This document shows, in pieces, positions 10,675 to 22,764 of a DNA stretch of 60,000 nucleotides (positions are counted from its first letter, which is position 1; the number at the start of each line of letters is the position of its first letter). The stretch covers positions 319,381 through 379,380 of the forward strand of contig NW_019775069.1 in assembly GCF_001039355.2 (NCBI RefSeq), given 5' to 3'. This stretch comes from Lingula anatina. Lineage: Eukaryota > Brachiopoda > Lingulata > Lingulida > Lingulidae. Below the pieces are notes generated by a model. It saw only the letters and a list, made by a program, of their open reading frames with translations, was not told where the DNA came from and searched no databases. Position numbers and translations under genes: made by a program.

Positions 10675-12081
10675 TCAGTACACTTCGTAATTTGCGCAGT
10701 AATCCTGATTATACGACGTATCTCCCATTCCACTGTGGCCGGTATTATCAAACTGGTAAGTCATTTGAGGCATGTCAACAGTATACACAGGGGAAATCAC
10801 ATCATTCGCGTAATATGACGTAAAATGATTGTTCCCTTGGTAACCAGTGTTGTCATCATTGCCACCATACGTCACACATTCACTGACGTCACCACATGTG
10901 ACGTCATTATGGACGTCACCCTCGCATTCACCGTTTTCCATGTCATTTTCGTTGTTTTCCGTTTCACCTGTGTCTTCTTCCTCGCCTTCTTCCTCTTCTT
11001 CTCCATCTTCACCCTTGGGTTTCTTCATTTTGAACTTCTTAGGTTTTTTTGGACCGCCAGCTGGCTTCTTTTTAGGTTGGGTCTTTTTGATAAGGAGGCA
11101 AGGAAATTTGTTAAAAATGTAATGTATGGTGACACGAAATGATGAATAAACCTATATGAAACACCCGAAACCATAATATTGTTTAAAAGCTATTCAAATT
11201 AATATTCTTCTAGTACAGAGAAATCTCAAAATAGACGTAAAATAAGTCTATCGTCTGGTGATGTCATTCAGACCTAAACCAGGTTAGGTTTGTCTCAGTG
11301 TCTGATCATAACTGTATATTAAAACTTGTTGAGAGCTGGATTATCACTTCCTTAGTATTAAATAACAGGATATTGTGTTTTAACATACTTTGTGGACTTT
11401 CACGACAGGTGGCGGTGCGGGTCGCCGTCTCCTGCTACTCGAGTCGCAGCATTTTTCCTTGCAGAAGGCGTAAAACAGACCAGAGAAGCCTAGGAGAGCA
11501 GCGACCACTATCATCACTATAGCATACGTTGGGAATTCTTCTTCTTCTTCAGCTGAGAAAGAAAATGTATTTTGCTGTGATGATATTCTCCTATTCATTT
11601 ATGGACCAACCCCAGCCTTCCTAAGAAGCCAAATAATGAGCTGCTTCCCCACCTTTTAAATTCAAGTCATTACAAATACAGTCTGCACGTGCCGTATCGA
11701 CCATTCTTTTATTTTTTAAATCAAGTGGTTAAACGCTATATGACACCTTATTCCTTACTGAATTATTGTCATAATCTTCTACATTAATCAGTTAAATCAA
11801 ATAACAGACAAGAAATAGCCCCTTCCGACTTTCTGGGACACCTAAAGAAGTTGTTGCTTATTCCGAAGTACTCGTACCACCACAATGGGCGATCTCAATT
11901 ATTATATCAGGTGTAACTTGCATTATTAATTCAATAACATGGCATACAGAAAAAATAAAGCTGTAACAACTGTGTACTAGTACCAATGTATGTAATCGTA
12001 CTCACCATTCTGTCCATAAGTCCCGTCAAACGCAAAATTACACAACATAAACAGCCAAACAACAGTTTTCGTCGTCATCAT
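10675..12081 (-). CDS. Three-exon gene for a small type I membrane protein with an acidic, tyrosine-ended tail
   Basis: Exon 1 (12081-12006) starts MMTTKTVVWLFMLCNFAF, a clear signal peptide, and ends in phase 1 at GTGAGT. Exon 2 (11552-11389) follows a ttctcag acceptor and encodes a short glutamate-rich ectodomain (AEEEEEFPTY), one transmembrane helix (AIVMIVVAALLGFSGLFYAF), then KCC and an arginine cluster (SSSRRRRPAPPP). Exon 3 (11082-10675) encodes a Lys/Pro-rich stretch, a long acidic run and an Asn/Gly/Asp-rich tail ending in PVYTVDMPQMTY and DTSYNQDYCANYEVY. The exons join in frame to 216 codons including the stop (215 aa). The mature extracellular part would be only about ten residues unless an exon has been missed. 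The tail end resembles the gene at 5001-5707 on the same strand. No known domain. Confidence is high that this is a gene, low on function. Confidence 0.75.
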
Positions 12082-13638
12082 CCTTCATCAACTCCTAACT
12101 CGTTGAATAATGTTCAGTATTATGGCTATCCCAGTACGAGCGGTATTGCTTTGACCTGACCTGAAAATAGGGAAGGATGTCGAGTGTTGACATATGACTC
12201 ACGTTTACTATCATACTTCGCGGAAGTAATTCAAGGTTACAATGACGTCACTGATAGGTGAGAAATGGGAGTGACAAGGACAAGTAGGTCATTGCCTTCA
12301 ATTTTGACAGCTAATTGTCCCCTCTAATAAAATGTAATAGTACAGTGTATGGGGCATACGCATGTACACGTAGTGTATATCACCTGTTTAGTATCTAAGT
12401 AGTTCTGATAGATTTACGGAAAAGGCTGAACGATGAACGTTGTGCCCATTAATCTAAAACAGTAAACAAGTATTTATTTGTCTGTTTACGTGTACATGTG
12501 TACGAGTGTTTATGCATTCTTTCGTTGGGCAGTTTCTTTATTGGTCGACTTAACTTCATTTCATTCAACGTTTTATTTTTATATTTCGGTTTTATAAAAC
12601 GTACTAGAATAAAGTAACAAATATCAAAGGAAATGTTGCTTCATTAAGGTAAGCCACATCTTTATAATCATGCCCACCAATAAAGGAATGCGCTGGGATT
12701 AATCCTGTTTAAATTCATTCATATATCAATTTTTATCAGGAATTTCGTATGTCATCTACATATAATCATTATCTAACCATTTATTTAGCGGCTTAATTCT
12801 TTTCATCTCCTAAATTTTTATTCCAGCCCGCTTTTTAAATCTGCAGACTTGTACTCAATGTCGTTGGCCATTTGTTATGTACTCACACCCGGTACATTAC
12901 GTACATGGGGGCGCTTTGTTGTAACTGAGCCTTGTTCTGTGCATTCTGTCACGTAATACCATGAGGGTTGGTTAGGTGGTTCTATGAAAAAGAAAACCTG
13001 TTATTTCAAAAAGGATGACTGAGGTCGAGCAAGGGGAATATTCAGTGAATCACTGACTTGACTGGCTGAGGACAATGCTGCTCTCTGCCGGATGGTTTGA
13101 AATGCTGTTAAACCAGTTTGGCAGACGATAGGGGCAGCATGTGCAGACCGCAAAATAATCCTCAGACGTGTAAATTGATTTTAATGTAGTTGCGGGCATG
13201 TGCACGCGGCTCGTATAAGTATAGTAATTACTCTAATCTAACTTTAATTGGTTTTATATAACTTTTGTGTGGTAATTGCTCTTACAGTGCATCTAATTTT
13301 TTTGGTCTCATGTGACTTTAAGGTAATTTATAATCACGCAGTCTGTAACGCCGATGATTTCCATAAAACCAGAGAACGTCCTAGGAATAAACAGAATTTT
13401 GATTTGGTAACTAGTAAACTGCAGTTTTATGTAGCTTTTCTCTCCGGGCAAAACCCAAGCGGGGATATCCTTAACCGAATGTAGAAGCATCATAATCGGA
13501 TTAGAACCCATTGGAGAAAAAAAAATACCCTTCGGTATTATTAATAAACCCGTACAATCGGTTCGCACTTGGGTCGATCCTACACAGTGATTTACATGTA
13601 AGTATTTAATGGCTAATTATTCATTATCGTAAGCTATA
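12082..13638. other. Intergenic region upstream of the small membrane-protein gene
   Basis: Should contain the promoter of the minus-strand gene starting at 12081. No TATA box could be assigned with confidence. ORFs around 13250-13570 on both strands overlap each other and lack coding features. Confidence 0.35.
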
Positions 13639-13922
13639 CCCGCACGAAAACGAAGTAGATACTCCAGCGCAGTAGACTACTGCAATCATACTGCAAACAT
13701 GCTTCAAATCTGCTTCGATGTGGGAGCTAATTAGCATATTTGAAACATGCTTCTATCATGCTGCTAATCTACTGCATTAATGCTCCTCCTCTGTACAACC
13801 CTATGTAATTTTTGAAGTAGAATTGCAGTAGGCTATACTGCATTTCTACTGCAAATATGCTCCACACCACTACTGCGTTAATGCTTCTTTGCTACTTCGA
13901 TACTACTGCATTTTCGTGCGGG
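13639..13922. mobile_element. 284-bp MITE with TA flanks (copy 1 of 2)
   Basis: Ends are inverted repeats: left CCCGCACGAAAACGAAGTAG, right (inverted) CCCGCACGAAAATGCAGTAG, with TA directly outside each end. The interior is made of many short CTACTGCA/TGCAGTAG-type words in both orientations. A related, less well preserved copy lies at 49043-49356. There is no ORF. A TA target site is compatible with Tc1/mariner-type mobilisation. Confidence 0.75.
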
Positions 13923-14024
13923 TAATCATTATTATTTTCACAGGCTCTGTATTATAATGTAAATGAAATGGTGATAGGTCGTGTGAGGTCAGACCACACT
14001 CCGGATATCATCGTTATCATCTAA

Positions 14025-14209
14025 GGCCGCGTTCACAAAAGCGGTCTAACTACTCCGCGGATCAAATATTGCTGACCCACTTGAATGCTTGTTGCGTAAT
14101 CCCCGTGGGTAATCTATTCAGCGTCTATTAGGGGATTAGACGGCAAGCTTTCAAGTGGGTCGCCATATTTGATCCGTGGACTAGTTAGTCCGCTGTTGTT
14201 AATAGAGCC
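14025..14209. mobile_element. Fold-back MITE, ~185 bp, TAA target duplication
   Basis: The two ends are imperfect inverted repeats containing AGCGG, GATCAAATATTG/GATCAAATATGG and CGACCCACTTGAA. The element is flanked on both sides by TAA. Related elements sit at 35013-35186 and 44049-44229. The 3-bp TAA duplication fits the PIF/Harbinger target preference (TWA). No coding sequence. Confidence 0.65.
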
Positions 14210-15014
14210 TAAAGCTGGCCACCGTCATCTATTGATGTTTATTGATAATATGTAACACGTCACTTTATCATCTTGATGACTTTGTTGACAAATATAGATG
14301 GTTGCACAATGCACATCGAAACCAATAACAACTGTAAACAAATACAGTTTTATTTAGCAATAGTCGTAGACAGTTTAACCTAGATTTCCAGCCAAATTTC
14401 GTCTGTTGACAGTCAGACTTCATCAGGTAAAGGAGGGCTGTGATAGGTACAGTATTACCACCTATCATTCTTCTGGCGTGCTGATTCAGTCAGGTAAAAC
14501 ACCACCGTGCCCAAGAGAATATCCTGTAGGCTGATGCAATTAACCAACCAGTAGAGAAGCAAATAAATCCCTTAATCTAAATAATAGCCGGAAACCCAAA
14601 TCCTATTTATATTTTGATATCGAATTTATTTAGATATCTATTTACTTAAAACTCTAATTCTATAGAGAAGCGGGCCATTTGAGTTCAGCCTGGACAGCAC
14701 CATATAAAATAGTGCTTTCAAATCGAGGTTGTTAAGCTGGGATGATTTTTTCTCATCACTTTCAGCTGCTAGTTTATTCCAGCTTGTCACATTAAAAAAA
14801 GTTCTTCGTGTCTCTCGATGTTTTAAGTTTGTACACGCGCTTGCTGGTTTTATTTAATGAAATATTTTCCTTCTTTCAAATAAATTCCTATCAAATTACT
14901 GTTACATATTCATTTAAAACGGCAGTGGTTGGCTGCATGTTCAATTCTGTCCTTGTCCTTTTTTTTGAAGGCCTGTATCCGAGTAGCAAGACTATGAGTT
15001 TGCTTTTGTAATAT
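14210..15014. other. 3' flank of the first transporter locus
   Basis: Holds the 3' untranslated region of the minus-strand transporter ending at 15015. A minus-strand AATAAA at 14849-14854, about 160 nt past the stop, is a candidate poly(A) signal. The segment at 14340-14470 contains a short motif pair flanking a GATGAAGTCTGAC-type word (minus strand), as seen near 3' ends of some retroelements, but it is too short to classify. Confidence 0.35.
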
Positions 15015-17995
15015 TTACTCAAACGTGATGCTGTTCTTCATTAATTCTAAACTTCGCAAGTCCCTCCACTTGTTGATAAAAATGATAGCACCCGATGCTA
15101 GGACAAACACAGCAAAGCATGATGCAATAGCCAGAAACACGGCGTAGTAACTTCCTGTGACGTCACGGATATAGCCTGAAGTAGTAATGGAATGTTAAAT
15201 AACAGCACACATGAACAAAACGATGGGAAATATACATTGCCAAGGACCGCAGTTAAGAAAAATATTAATTACTATTTTTTTCAATACTTTGGTCCCTGAC
15301 ACATTGTAATATTGTCGAACAAAATTGCATCCATCATACTCTATTTGTTACGTACAAATAGTGTTATATGTATAAAGAATACAAGTATGTTGCAAAAGGA
15401 CGGAAGGAGTAGAGAGCAAGAGAATTAAGATGTAAACAGATATCTTGAAGTGCCCACGACGCCCATAATCTACCTGCCAAATACGGGCCTGTAGTGGCTC
15501 CAACGCCTGTACTGAACCGGATAGTAAGGAATAACGCATCTACGTTCTCACCGTCCATGATTTCGTTAACGACAGCATAGTAGCCGGCATTATATGGACC
15601 AAAAGCCAGACCTGAGACTAAAATTTTGATAGATTATGTAATTAAGGTAACAGATTTGTAAATCATAGAATCCAAAATATATTGAAAAACATTTCACCAG
15701 CTAGCACGCTATCAGAATTTCTTCTTAATTTTTTGAAATTTTATTAACGGTAGTAACATGTTTAAGAAAACCCTGCTGTGTATACATACATGAATACGTA
15801 TGACTGTTTGTTTTATAATTAATATTACGATAAGTTAAGTATAAAAAATGCCACAGATAGAGTGACATAACGCGCAAAAATAAGGAAGGAATTAAAAGAT
15901 CATGGTGGACCAAGCCGTTCATAAAGCTCGTGTGAAAATAAAAGAACACTTACCGGCACTGTATATAAACGCACCAGTTAATGATGTCGAATATGCGGCG
16001 ATGATATTATTAATTGAGAGAAAAGCTGCTGCCACCAAGTTTACCACCAGTAACTTCCCTTTCAGATAGTCTCCGACCCAGGAGAAAAAGGATTGTCCAA
16101 TCATGCCCATGATTCCTAGGACTGTTATCGCGTATTCTGCTTCGGATTCTTTAAATCCAAGGTCGGTCATGTGTTTTGGCTGAAAAGAGAGAAGCAACAA
16201 AGAAAATATATTTGGTTAATATATCACACTTCACCATTTATTGATATCTGTTTATTCATTTCTTAAAATTCATTCATTCATTCACATTCATTCATTTCTT
16301 TTATGCACTTAAACTTTTTGATAACTTTATTCTAAAATAATAATAATAATAATAATAATGCTTATGTGAATTTCAGTTGAACTAGATGAATACACTGATT
16401 AGTAATGGCCGTTGATCTACCGTCCAATGTTTGAAGTTCACTGCGTTTTGACTAAAGACAACAATTTAATGACGAGCTCTATAGCAATAAAGATGCTACA
16501 ATACTCACGGCACTCACTTCCAAGATTACTTACCCTAGCGCAAAATATGAGAATATACACATATAGTAATTCAACCTTGCAATGAGCGGATTCTTAAAAA
16601 ATCTTGCCAGTAATTACATAGGCAACACATACCTGTCATAATCATAATACTTACTAATATAATGAAAGGTAAATAGAAAGCGAATCCCTTGCAAATGATT
16701 GCCGAGGCCCATATTCCAAATATAGCAATTGTAGATTGTCTTGTCCAAGGCACTTTTTGCAGGAAATCTGCACTAAAACAAGAAAGACCTTTATGTTTAG
16801 AATTGTTTCTCACTGAATTAACTATGAAATGTGGTGTATCAAATATGTTGACGCAGTTTTTAAAGAAAAACTCAGAAAGGATACATCTTGGATAGATAGA
16901 ATGCAGCATATAAACTATTTTGAATTTATGGTGAATGTTTTGACTTAAGTATGCAGAGTTTTGAAAACCAAAATTTAACGGAATCCCCTTATAATAATTC
17001 GATCTCTTTACTTTTTTTGTTTTTATCAGAATATATATAATTAAAATAATTATCGTTTGAGAGAGAATTTGACTGAAATAAGAGCCTGTAATTGCCTCCT
17101 GAAGTAGAACATATACTTCTTACTAATTGTTATACAGTATAAAAACCGGGTATATATATTTACTCTAAGTCTGGTGGCCAGTCTCGCTGTGCATTTGACG
17201 CCATTGGCGGGTTTCCGTACACCAGAAGTAGAAGAAGCCCCAAAGAGGATAGAATAACTGCATAAATTCGGAACGCCCAACGCCAACCCAGTGACGGATT
17301 TGAGCACAGTTGGGCACTTACGTTGTTCAAAATTGCTGAGCCTGAAATCAAGATTATAATGGTGTATTTTTGCTTGGAATGGCAGATCTAGGAATAATCA
17401 AAACCGCAGGAGTTTGAAATGTCAAAGACAGACAAAAAGAAAACTAAAAGGTATTGAAAAAAATGTCAATATTTTCAATTTCCCAAGAAGGGACTTTCTT
17501 TCACTTTTTAAACTAGTAGTGTTGTTTTAATGGATATTTGAAAGTAATTTCATTTGTATTTTTTCATATCAGTTTATTTAGATACTGGTTTTCATATAAA
17601 ATTCGACTTTCTTCTCTGTCTTTGTTATTACTATTATCATTAATATCGTTTGGTCTTTATATTTAGACATTTTGTACACTTACCAGTGGGTTGTAAGGTT
17701 CCCAACGCGCTGGTTGTTAACACGTGAAACCTGTGTGACCATGGAAACCAGAGTGGTATCACTAAATACGTACAAAGAACCACCAATCCACTGCCCATTC
17801 CAGTTATAATTCCAAACGATATGGTCACAGACTGGGCTCCGTTTGCAAACGACGTCAGACATAAACCCAGCACCATCAAGGTAAGACCAACAGCTACAAC
17901 ATGGCGAAGGTCAAGGTGACCAAACTTCGATAATGCAAGGTATATCAGGTTACCCAGGGACAGGAGAAACACATAGTAAACCGTCAATGGGGCAC
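15015..17995 (-). CDS. MFS transporter, locus 1 haplotype A, exons 2-7
   Basis: Six minus-strand exons join in frame: exon 2 17995-17684, exon 3 17341-17164, exon 4 16772-16655, exon 5 16179-15954, exon 6 15617-15474, exon 7 15175-15015 (TAA stop). All have AG/GT borders and phases 1-1-2-0-1-1. The product has 11 of the 12 expected helices of a major facilitator superfamily carrier. It shows the loop signature FSWVGDYLKG between helices 8 and 9 (like MFS motif A, G..(A/G)D), GWRWAF before helix 6, and WFPWSH after helix 4. These features fit the SLC16/monocarboxylate and oxalate:formate-antiporter branches; the substrate is not predictable. Exon 1 is not in this block. Its probable partner is the truncated exon at 27019-27065. 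The coding frame is intact. Confidence 0.85.
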
Positions 17996-17999
17996 CTGT

Positions 18000-18041
18000 A
18001 ATACAAACAAACAAAGAAACAAACAAAGAAACAAACAAACG
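18000..18041 (-). repeat. (TTTG)n tract forming the acceptor region of intron 1, locus 1A
   Basis: On the coding (minus) strand, interrupted TTTG repeats lie directly before the TATTACAG acceptor of exon 2, so the microsatellite acts as the pyrimidine-rich tract. Equivalent tracts are at 22329-22361, 37795-37858, 47479-47535 and, shorter, 56118-56131. Confidence 0.75.
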
Positions 18042-18441
18042 GTTTATTTACTTATTATCATTGAAATTTGCACAGATAAAAAAAGTATAATTTGATATTA
18101 TCTGCCTTTGTCTTTACTGATGATACATGTACTTTAAGTTTTCCAAATCACTTTGGTCTCCTTGGTCCACTTGTTTTACAGTCGCTTTCTCTCTGATGGT
18201 TTTTTCACTGTTCCACTCCACTGAGTGGTTTTGTCGTGATAGCAGATATCTGATGACCAGTTTAATTGTTTGGACTGCATCTTCTCTACATGGGCAAGTT
18301 TTCATATAAATACTGTAATATTGAATCCCATGCATCGTACAAGTGTTTTTCTAGTATACCCAGTCTAGACGAGAAGTACGTGCTGGTGAAATAAAGTAGT
18401 AGCCGTTTCACTAACAGTCTTCAACCGGCAACTTAACGTAG

Positions 18442-18690
18442 GGCACCATTCTCGTAGACACTATCGGTCTACATAGCTCGATTCAACACTGTGGGGACTT
18501 TTGATGCATGAGTGCAACTAGCTTAACTGTATAACATGCCTCCTCTTGTTTTAACGAATTCGTATAATCACCAGCTCTTCTGTATAGAGGAAGCCTTGAG
18601 AGTCGTGACATTTAGTTGATTGCACTCAGCGAGATTCCCCGCAAAGTTGGATCGATCTACCTAAACCGATGTCGTCTGTGGGAATGGGAT
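18442..18690. repeat. Fold-back (hairpin) element in intron 1, copy in left A
   Basis: A ~250-bp region whose two halves are imperfect inverted repeats, centred near 18570. Shared words include TGAGTGCAA, CTATCGGT/ACATCGGT and GCCTCCTCT in opposite orientations. Related copies lie at 22765-23007, 25304-25557 and 28388-29150 (the last interrupted by another transposon). Confidence 0.65.
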
Positions 18691-19706
18691 CTGAAAAATT
18701 CAGCCTGATATTGAAACGTGTCTGTGAGCAATGTAAAATATTAGTTTGTGGCAAAAGAGCATCTGGGACCTTAGTTAAATTTTGAACTGATGAACGTATT
18801 TCAACATTTTATGAGCAACTGGGGTCAGCATGTCACATAAAATTCACAACAAAACTACATTATATCGTAGGTAACGAGAAATAAATTGTATATATAATGC
18901 GTCAGCTGTCATAAACTTTTTGTACATAATTCCACATGATCAAGTTACACGAATAATTTATGAACTCATTGTAAGCATTAACCTGCTACACATGGGGCCA
19001 TGCAGGCCTTATAAACGGATTAGGCGTTTACGTACAGTACAGTACCTGCAGATCTTTTAGCACTGTTATCCATATTAACCACAAAACCCACGAATGTATC
19101 GGTTTCTGTATAATATGATTTGACTGAGAGACTTACAAACACAGAGCTTGGGTTTTGAAAAATTGAACATGTATTGGCGTGATTGATCTTACTAAAATAA
19201 TATTTGGATTTATCTATTGCAAATCAAAAGTTCAAGTACAAGTGCAAGTTAAAGTCCAAGCCTGTGCTACACAGGGGCATCCCAGTTAGGTCTCTGTACT
19301 TTTAGGTAAAACCGGTTTCTGTAATATGAGATCTGATAGAGAATTTTAGAAACACGTGGCTTGAGATGTGTTAAAAATAATTGTGTAGAGAGGCCAGGTT
19401 GAAGATGAGCGACATTTTACACCGAGTTTTCAAAATTATAAACAGTTAACAGCTTCAGTATTATTTCGTACAGAAATGAACTTTATTAACTTCAACAATG
19501 ATAAAGAAAATGAAGAAGTTATATTTTGTAAGATGTTTACTTCCAAAAATACTGCTGTATTAATTACCTTGAAATACGTATGAAGCGAGATGATATATCA
19601 AATTATTGCTAATTAACCCAACCAGATGCCATCATATAATTTCAAATATTGTTTTTTAAAAATATTACAGGTTTTCGTTATTTCCATTCGTTTTTGATTT
19701 TTGAAT

Positions 19707-19758
19707 NATATATATATATTTTTTTTTTTTTGAAAGAGCCAGGTCGGCCTTAAACTAC
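19707..19758. other. Join between haplotype copies: N plus TA-rich filler
   Basis: A single N at 19707 is followed by a short (TA)n/poly(T) stretch and about 20 bases that do not match the other copy. After that the sequence resumes at exon 6 of the transporter. It looks like a scaffold join placed inside duplicated sequence. Confidence 0.6.
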
Positions 19759-20620
19759 CTGCCAAATACGGCCCTGTAGTGGCTCCAACGCCTGTACTGA
19801 ACCGGATAGTAAGGAATAACGCATCTACGTTCTCACCGTCCATGATTTCATTGACGACAGCATAGTAGCCGGCATTATATGGACCAAAAGCCAAACCAGA
19901 GACTAAAATTTTGATAGATTATGTAATTAAGGTAACAGATTTGTAAATCATAGAATCCAAAATATATTGAAAAACATTTCACCAGCTAGAACGCTATCAG
20001 AATTTTTTCTTAATTTTTTGAAATTTTATTAACGGTAGTAACATGTTTAAGAAAACCTTGCTGTGTATACATACATGAATACGTATGACTGTTTGTTTTA
20101 TAATTAATATTACGATAAGTTAAGTATAAAAAATGCCACAGATAGAGTGACATAACGCGCAAAAATAAGGAAGGAATTAAAAGATCATGGTGGACCAAGC
20201 CGTTCATAAAGCTCGTGTGAAAATAAAAGAACACTTACCGGCACTGTATATAAACGCACCAGTTAATGATGTCGAATATGCGGCGATGATATTATTAATT
20301 GAGAGAAAAGCTGCTGCCACCAAGTTTACCACCAGTAACTTCCCTTTCAGATAGTCTCCGACCCAGGAGAAAAAGGATTGTCCAATCATGCCCATGATTC
20401 CTAGGACTGTTATCGCGTATTCTGCTTCGGATTCTTTAAATCCAAGGTCGGTAATGTGTTTTGGCTGAAAAGAGAGAAGCAACAAAGAAAATATATTTGG
20501 TTAGTATATCACACTTCACCATTTATTGATATCTGTTTATTCATTTCTTAAAATTCATTCATTCATTCACATTCATTCATTTCTTTTATGCACTTAAACT
20601 TTTTGATAACTTTATTCTAA

Positions 20621-20669
<49 letters not shown>

Positions 20670-22324
20670 CTTATGTGAATTTCAGTTGAACTAGATGAAT
20701 ACACTGATTAGTAATGGCCGTTGATCTACCGTCCAATGTTTGAAGTTCACTGCGTTTTGACTAAAGACAACAATTTAATGACGAGCTCTATAGCAATAAA
20801 GATGCTACAATACTCACGGCACTCACTTCCAAGATTACTTACCCTAGCGCAAAATATCAGAATATACACATATAGTAATTCAATTAACCTTGCAATGAGC
20901 GGATTCTTAAAAAATCTTGCCAGTAATTGCATAGGCAACACATACCTGTCATAATCATAATACTTACTAATATAATGAAAGGTAAATAGAAAGCGAATCC
21001 CTTGCAAATGATTGCCGAGGCCCATATTCCAAAGATAGCAATTGTAGATTGTCTTGTCCAAGGCACTTTTTGCAGGAAATCTGCACTAAAACAAGAAAGA
21101 CCTTTATGTTTAGAATTGTTTCTCACTGAATTATCTATGAAATGTGGTGTATCAAATATGTTGACGCAGTTTTTAAAGAAAAACTCAGAAAGGATACATC
21201 TTGGATAGATAGAATGCAGCATATAAACTATTTTGAATTTATGGTGAATGTTTTGACTTAAGTATGCAGAGTTTTGAAAACCAAAATTTAACGGAATCCC
21301 CTTATAATAATTCGATCTCTTTACTTTTTTGTTTTTATCAGAATATATATAATTAAAATAATTATCGTTTGAGAGAGAATTTGACTGAAATAAGAGCCTG
21401 TAATTGCCTCCTGAAGTAGAACATATACTTCTTACTAATTGTTATACAGTATAAAAACCGGGGATAGATATTTACTCTAAGTCTGGTGGCCAGTCTCGCT
21501 GTGCATTTGACGCCATTGGCGGGTTTCCGTACACCAGAAGTAGAAGAAGCCCCAAAGAGGATAGAATAACTGCATAAATTCGGAACGCCCAACGCCAACC
21601 CAGTGACGGATTTGAGCACAGTTGGGCACTTACGTTGTTCAAAATTGCTGAGCCTGAAATCAAGATTATAATGGTGTATTTTTGCTTGGAATGGCAGATC
21701 TAGGAATCATCAAAACTGCAGGAGTTTGAAATGTCAAAGACAGACAAAAAGAAAACTAAAAGGTATTGAAAATAAATGTCAATATTTTCAATTTCCCAAG
21801 TGGGGACTTTCTTTCACTTTTTAAACTAGTAGTGTTGTTTTAATGGATATTTGAAAGTAATTTCATTTGTATTTTTTCATGTCAGTTTATTCAGATACTG
21901 GCACTTTTTAAAACTGGTTTTCATATGAAATTCGACTTTCTTCTCTGTCTTTGTTATTACTATTATTATTAACATCGTTTGGTCTTTATATTTAGACATT
22001 TTGTACACTTACCAGTGGGTTGTAAGGTTCCCAACGCGCTGGTTGTTAACACGTGAAACCTGTGTGACCATGGAAACCAGAGTGGTATCACTAAATACGT
22101 ACAAAGAACCACCAATCCACTGCCCATTCCAGTAATAATTCCAAACGATATGGTCACAGACTGGGCTCCGTTTGCAAACGACGTCAGACATAAACCCAGC
22201 ACCATCAAGGTAAGACCAACAGCTACTACATGGCGAAGGTCAAGGTGACCAAACTTCGATAATGCAAGGTATATCAGGTTACCCAGGGACAAGAGAAACA
22301 CATAGTAAACCGTCAATGGGGCAC
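19759..22324 (-). CDS. MFS transporter, locus 1 haplotype B, exons 2-6
   Basis: Exon 2 22324-22013, exon 3 21653-21476, exon 4 21085-20968, exon 5 20464-20239, exon 6 19902-19759, on the minus strand. Exon lengths (312, 178, 118, 226, 144) and splice sites match the copy at 15474-17995, and the protein is nearly identical (for example ITDLG for MTDLG at the start of exon 5). Exon 7 is absent because the block stops next to the N-marked join. The matching exon 1 is probably 31102-30970. The near-identity of intron sequence argues for an allele rather than a separate gene. If it is a real gene it lacks its last exon. Confidence 0.8.
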
Positions 22325-22764
22325 CTGTAATACAAACAAACAAACAAACAAACAAACAAACGGTTTATTTACTTATTATCATTGAAATTTGCACAGATAA
22401 AAAAGTATAATTTGATATTATCTGCCTTTGTCTTTACTGATGACACATGTACTTTAAGTTTTCCAAATCAATTTGGTCTCCTTGGTCCCCTTGTTTTACA
22501 GTCGCTTTCTCTCTGATGGTTTCTTTCACTGTTCCACTCCACTGAGTGGTTTTGTCGTGATAGCTGATATCTGATGACCAGTTTAATTGTTTGGACTGCA
22601 TCTTCACTACATGGGCAAGTTTTTATATAAATACTGTAATATTAAATCCCATGCATCGTACAAGTGTTTTTCTAGTATACCCAGTCTAGACGAGAAGTAC
22701 GTGCTGGTGAAATAAAGTAGTAGCCGTTTCACTAACAGTCTTCAACCGGCAACTTAACATAGGG

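Larger units (their letters stand above)
15175..19706. repeat. Left half of transporter locus 1, haplotype A
   Basis: From exon 6 onward, roughly 15474-19700, this segment matches 19759-24034 nearly base for base through exons and introns, differing by scattered substitutions and repeat-length changes. It ends at the single N at 19707. The (AAT)n tract is short here (16337-16360) and roughly twice as long in the other copy (20623-20668). Confidence 0.8.

Noticed and set aside
10847-11142. Plus-strand ORFs rich in Ser/Pro and Phe/Val opposite the acidic tail
   Set aside because: They are complements of the acidic and Asp/Asn-rich coding exon on the minus strand.
19613-22324. Treating 19.7-22.3 kb as an independent sixth gene
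   Set aside because: Intron-level near-identity, missing exon 7 and flanking N joins make an allelic copy more likely.
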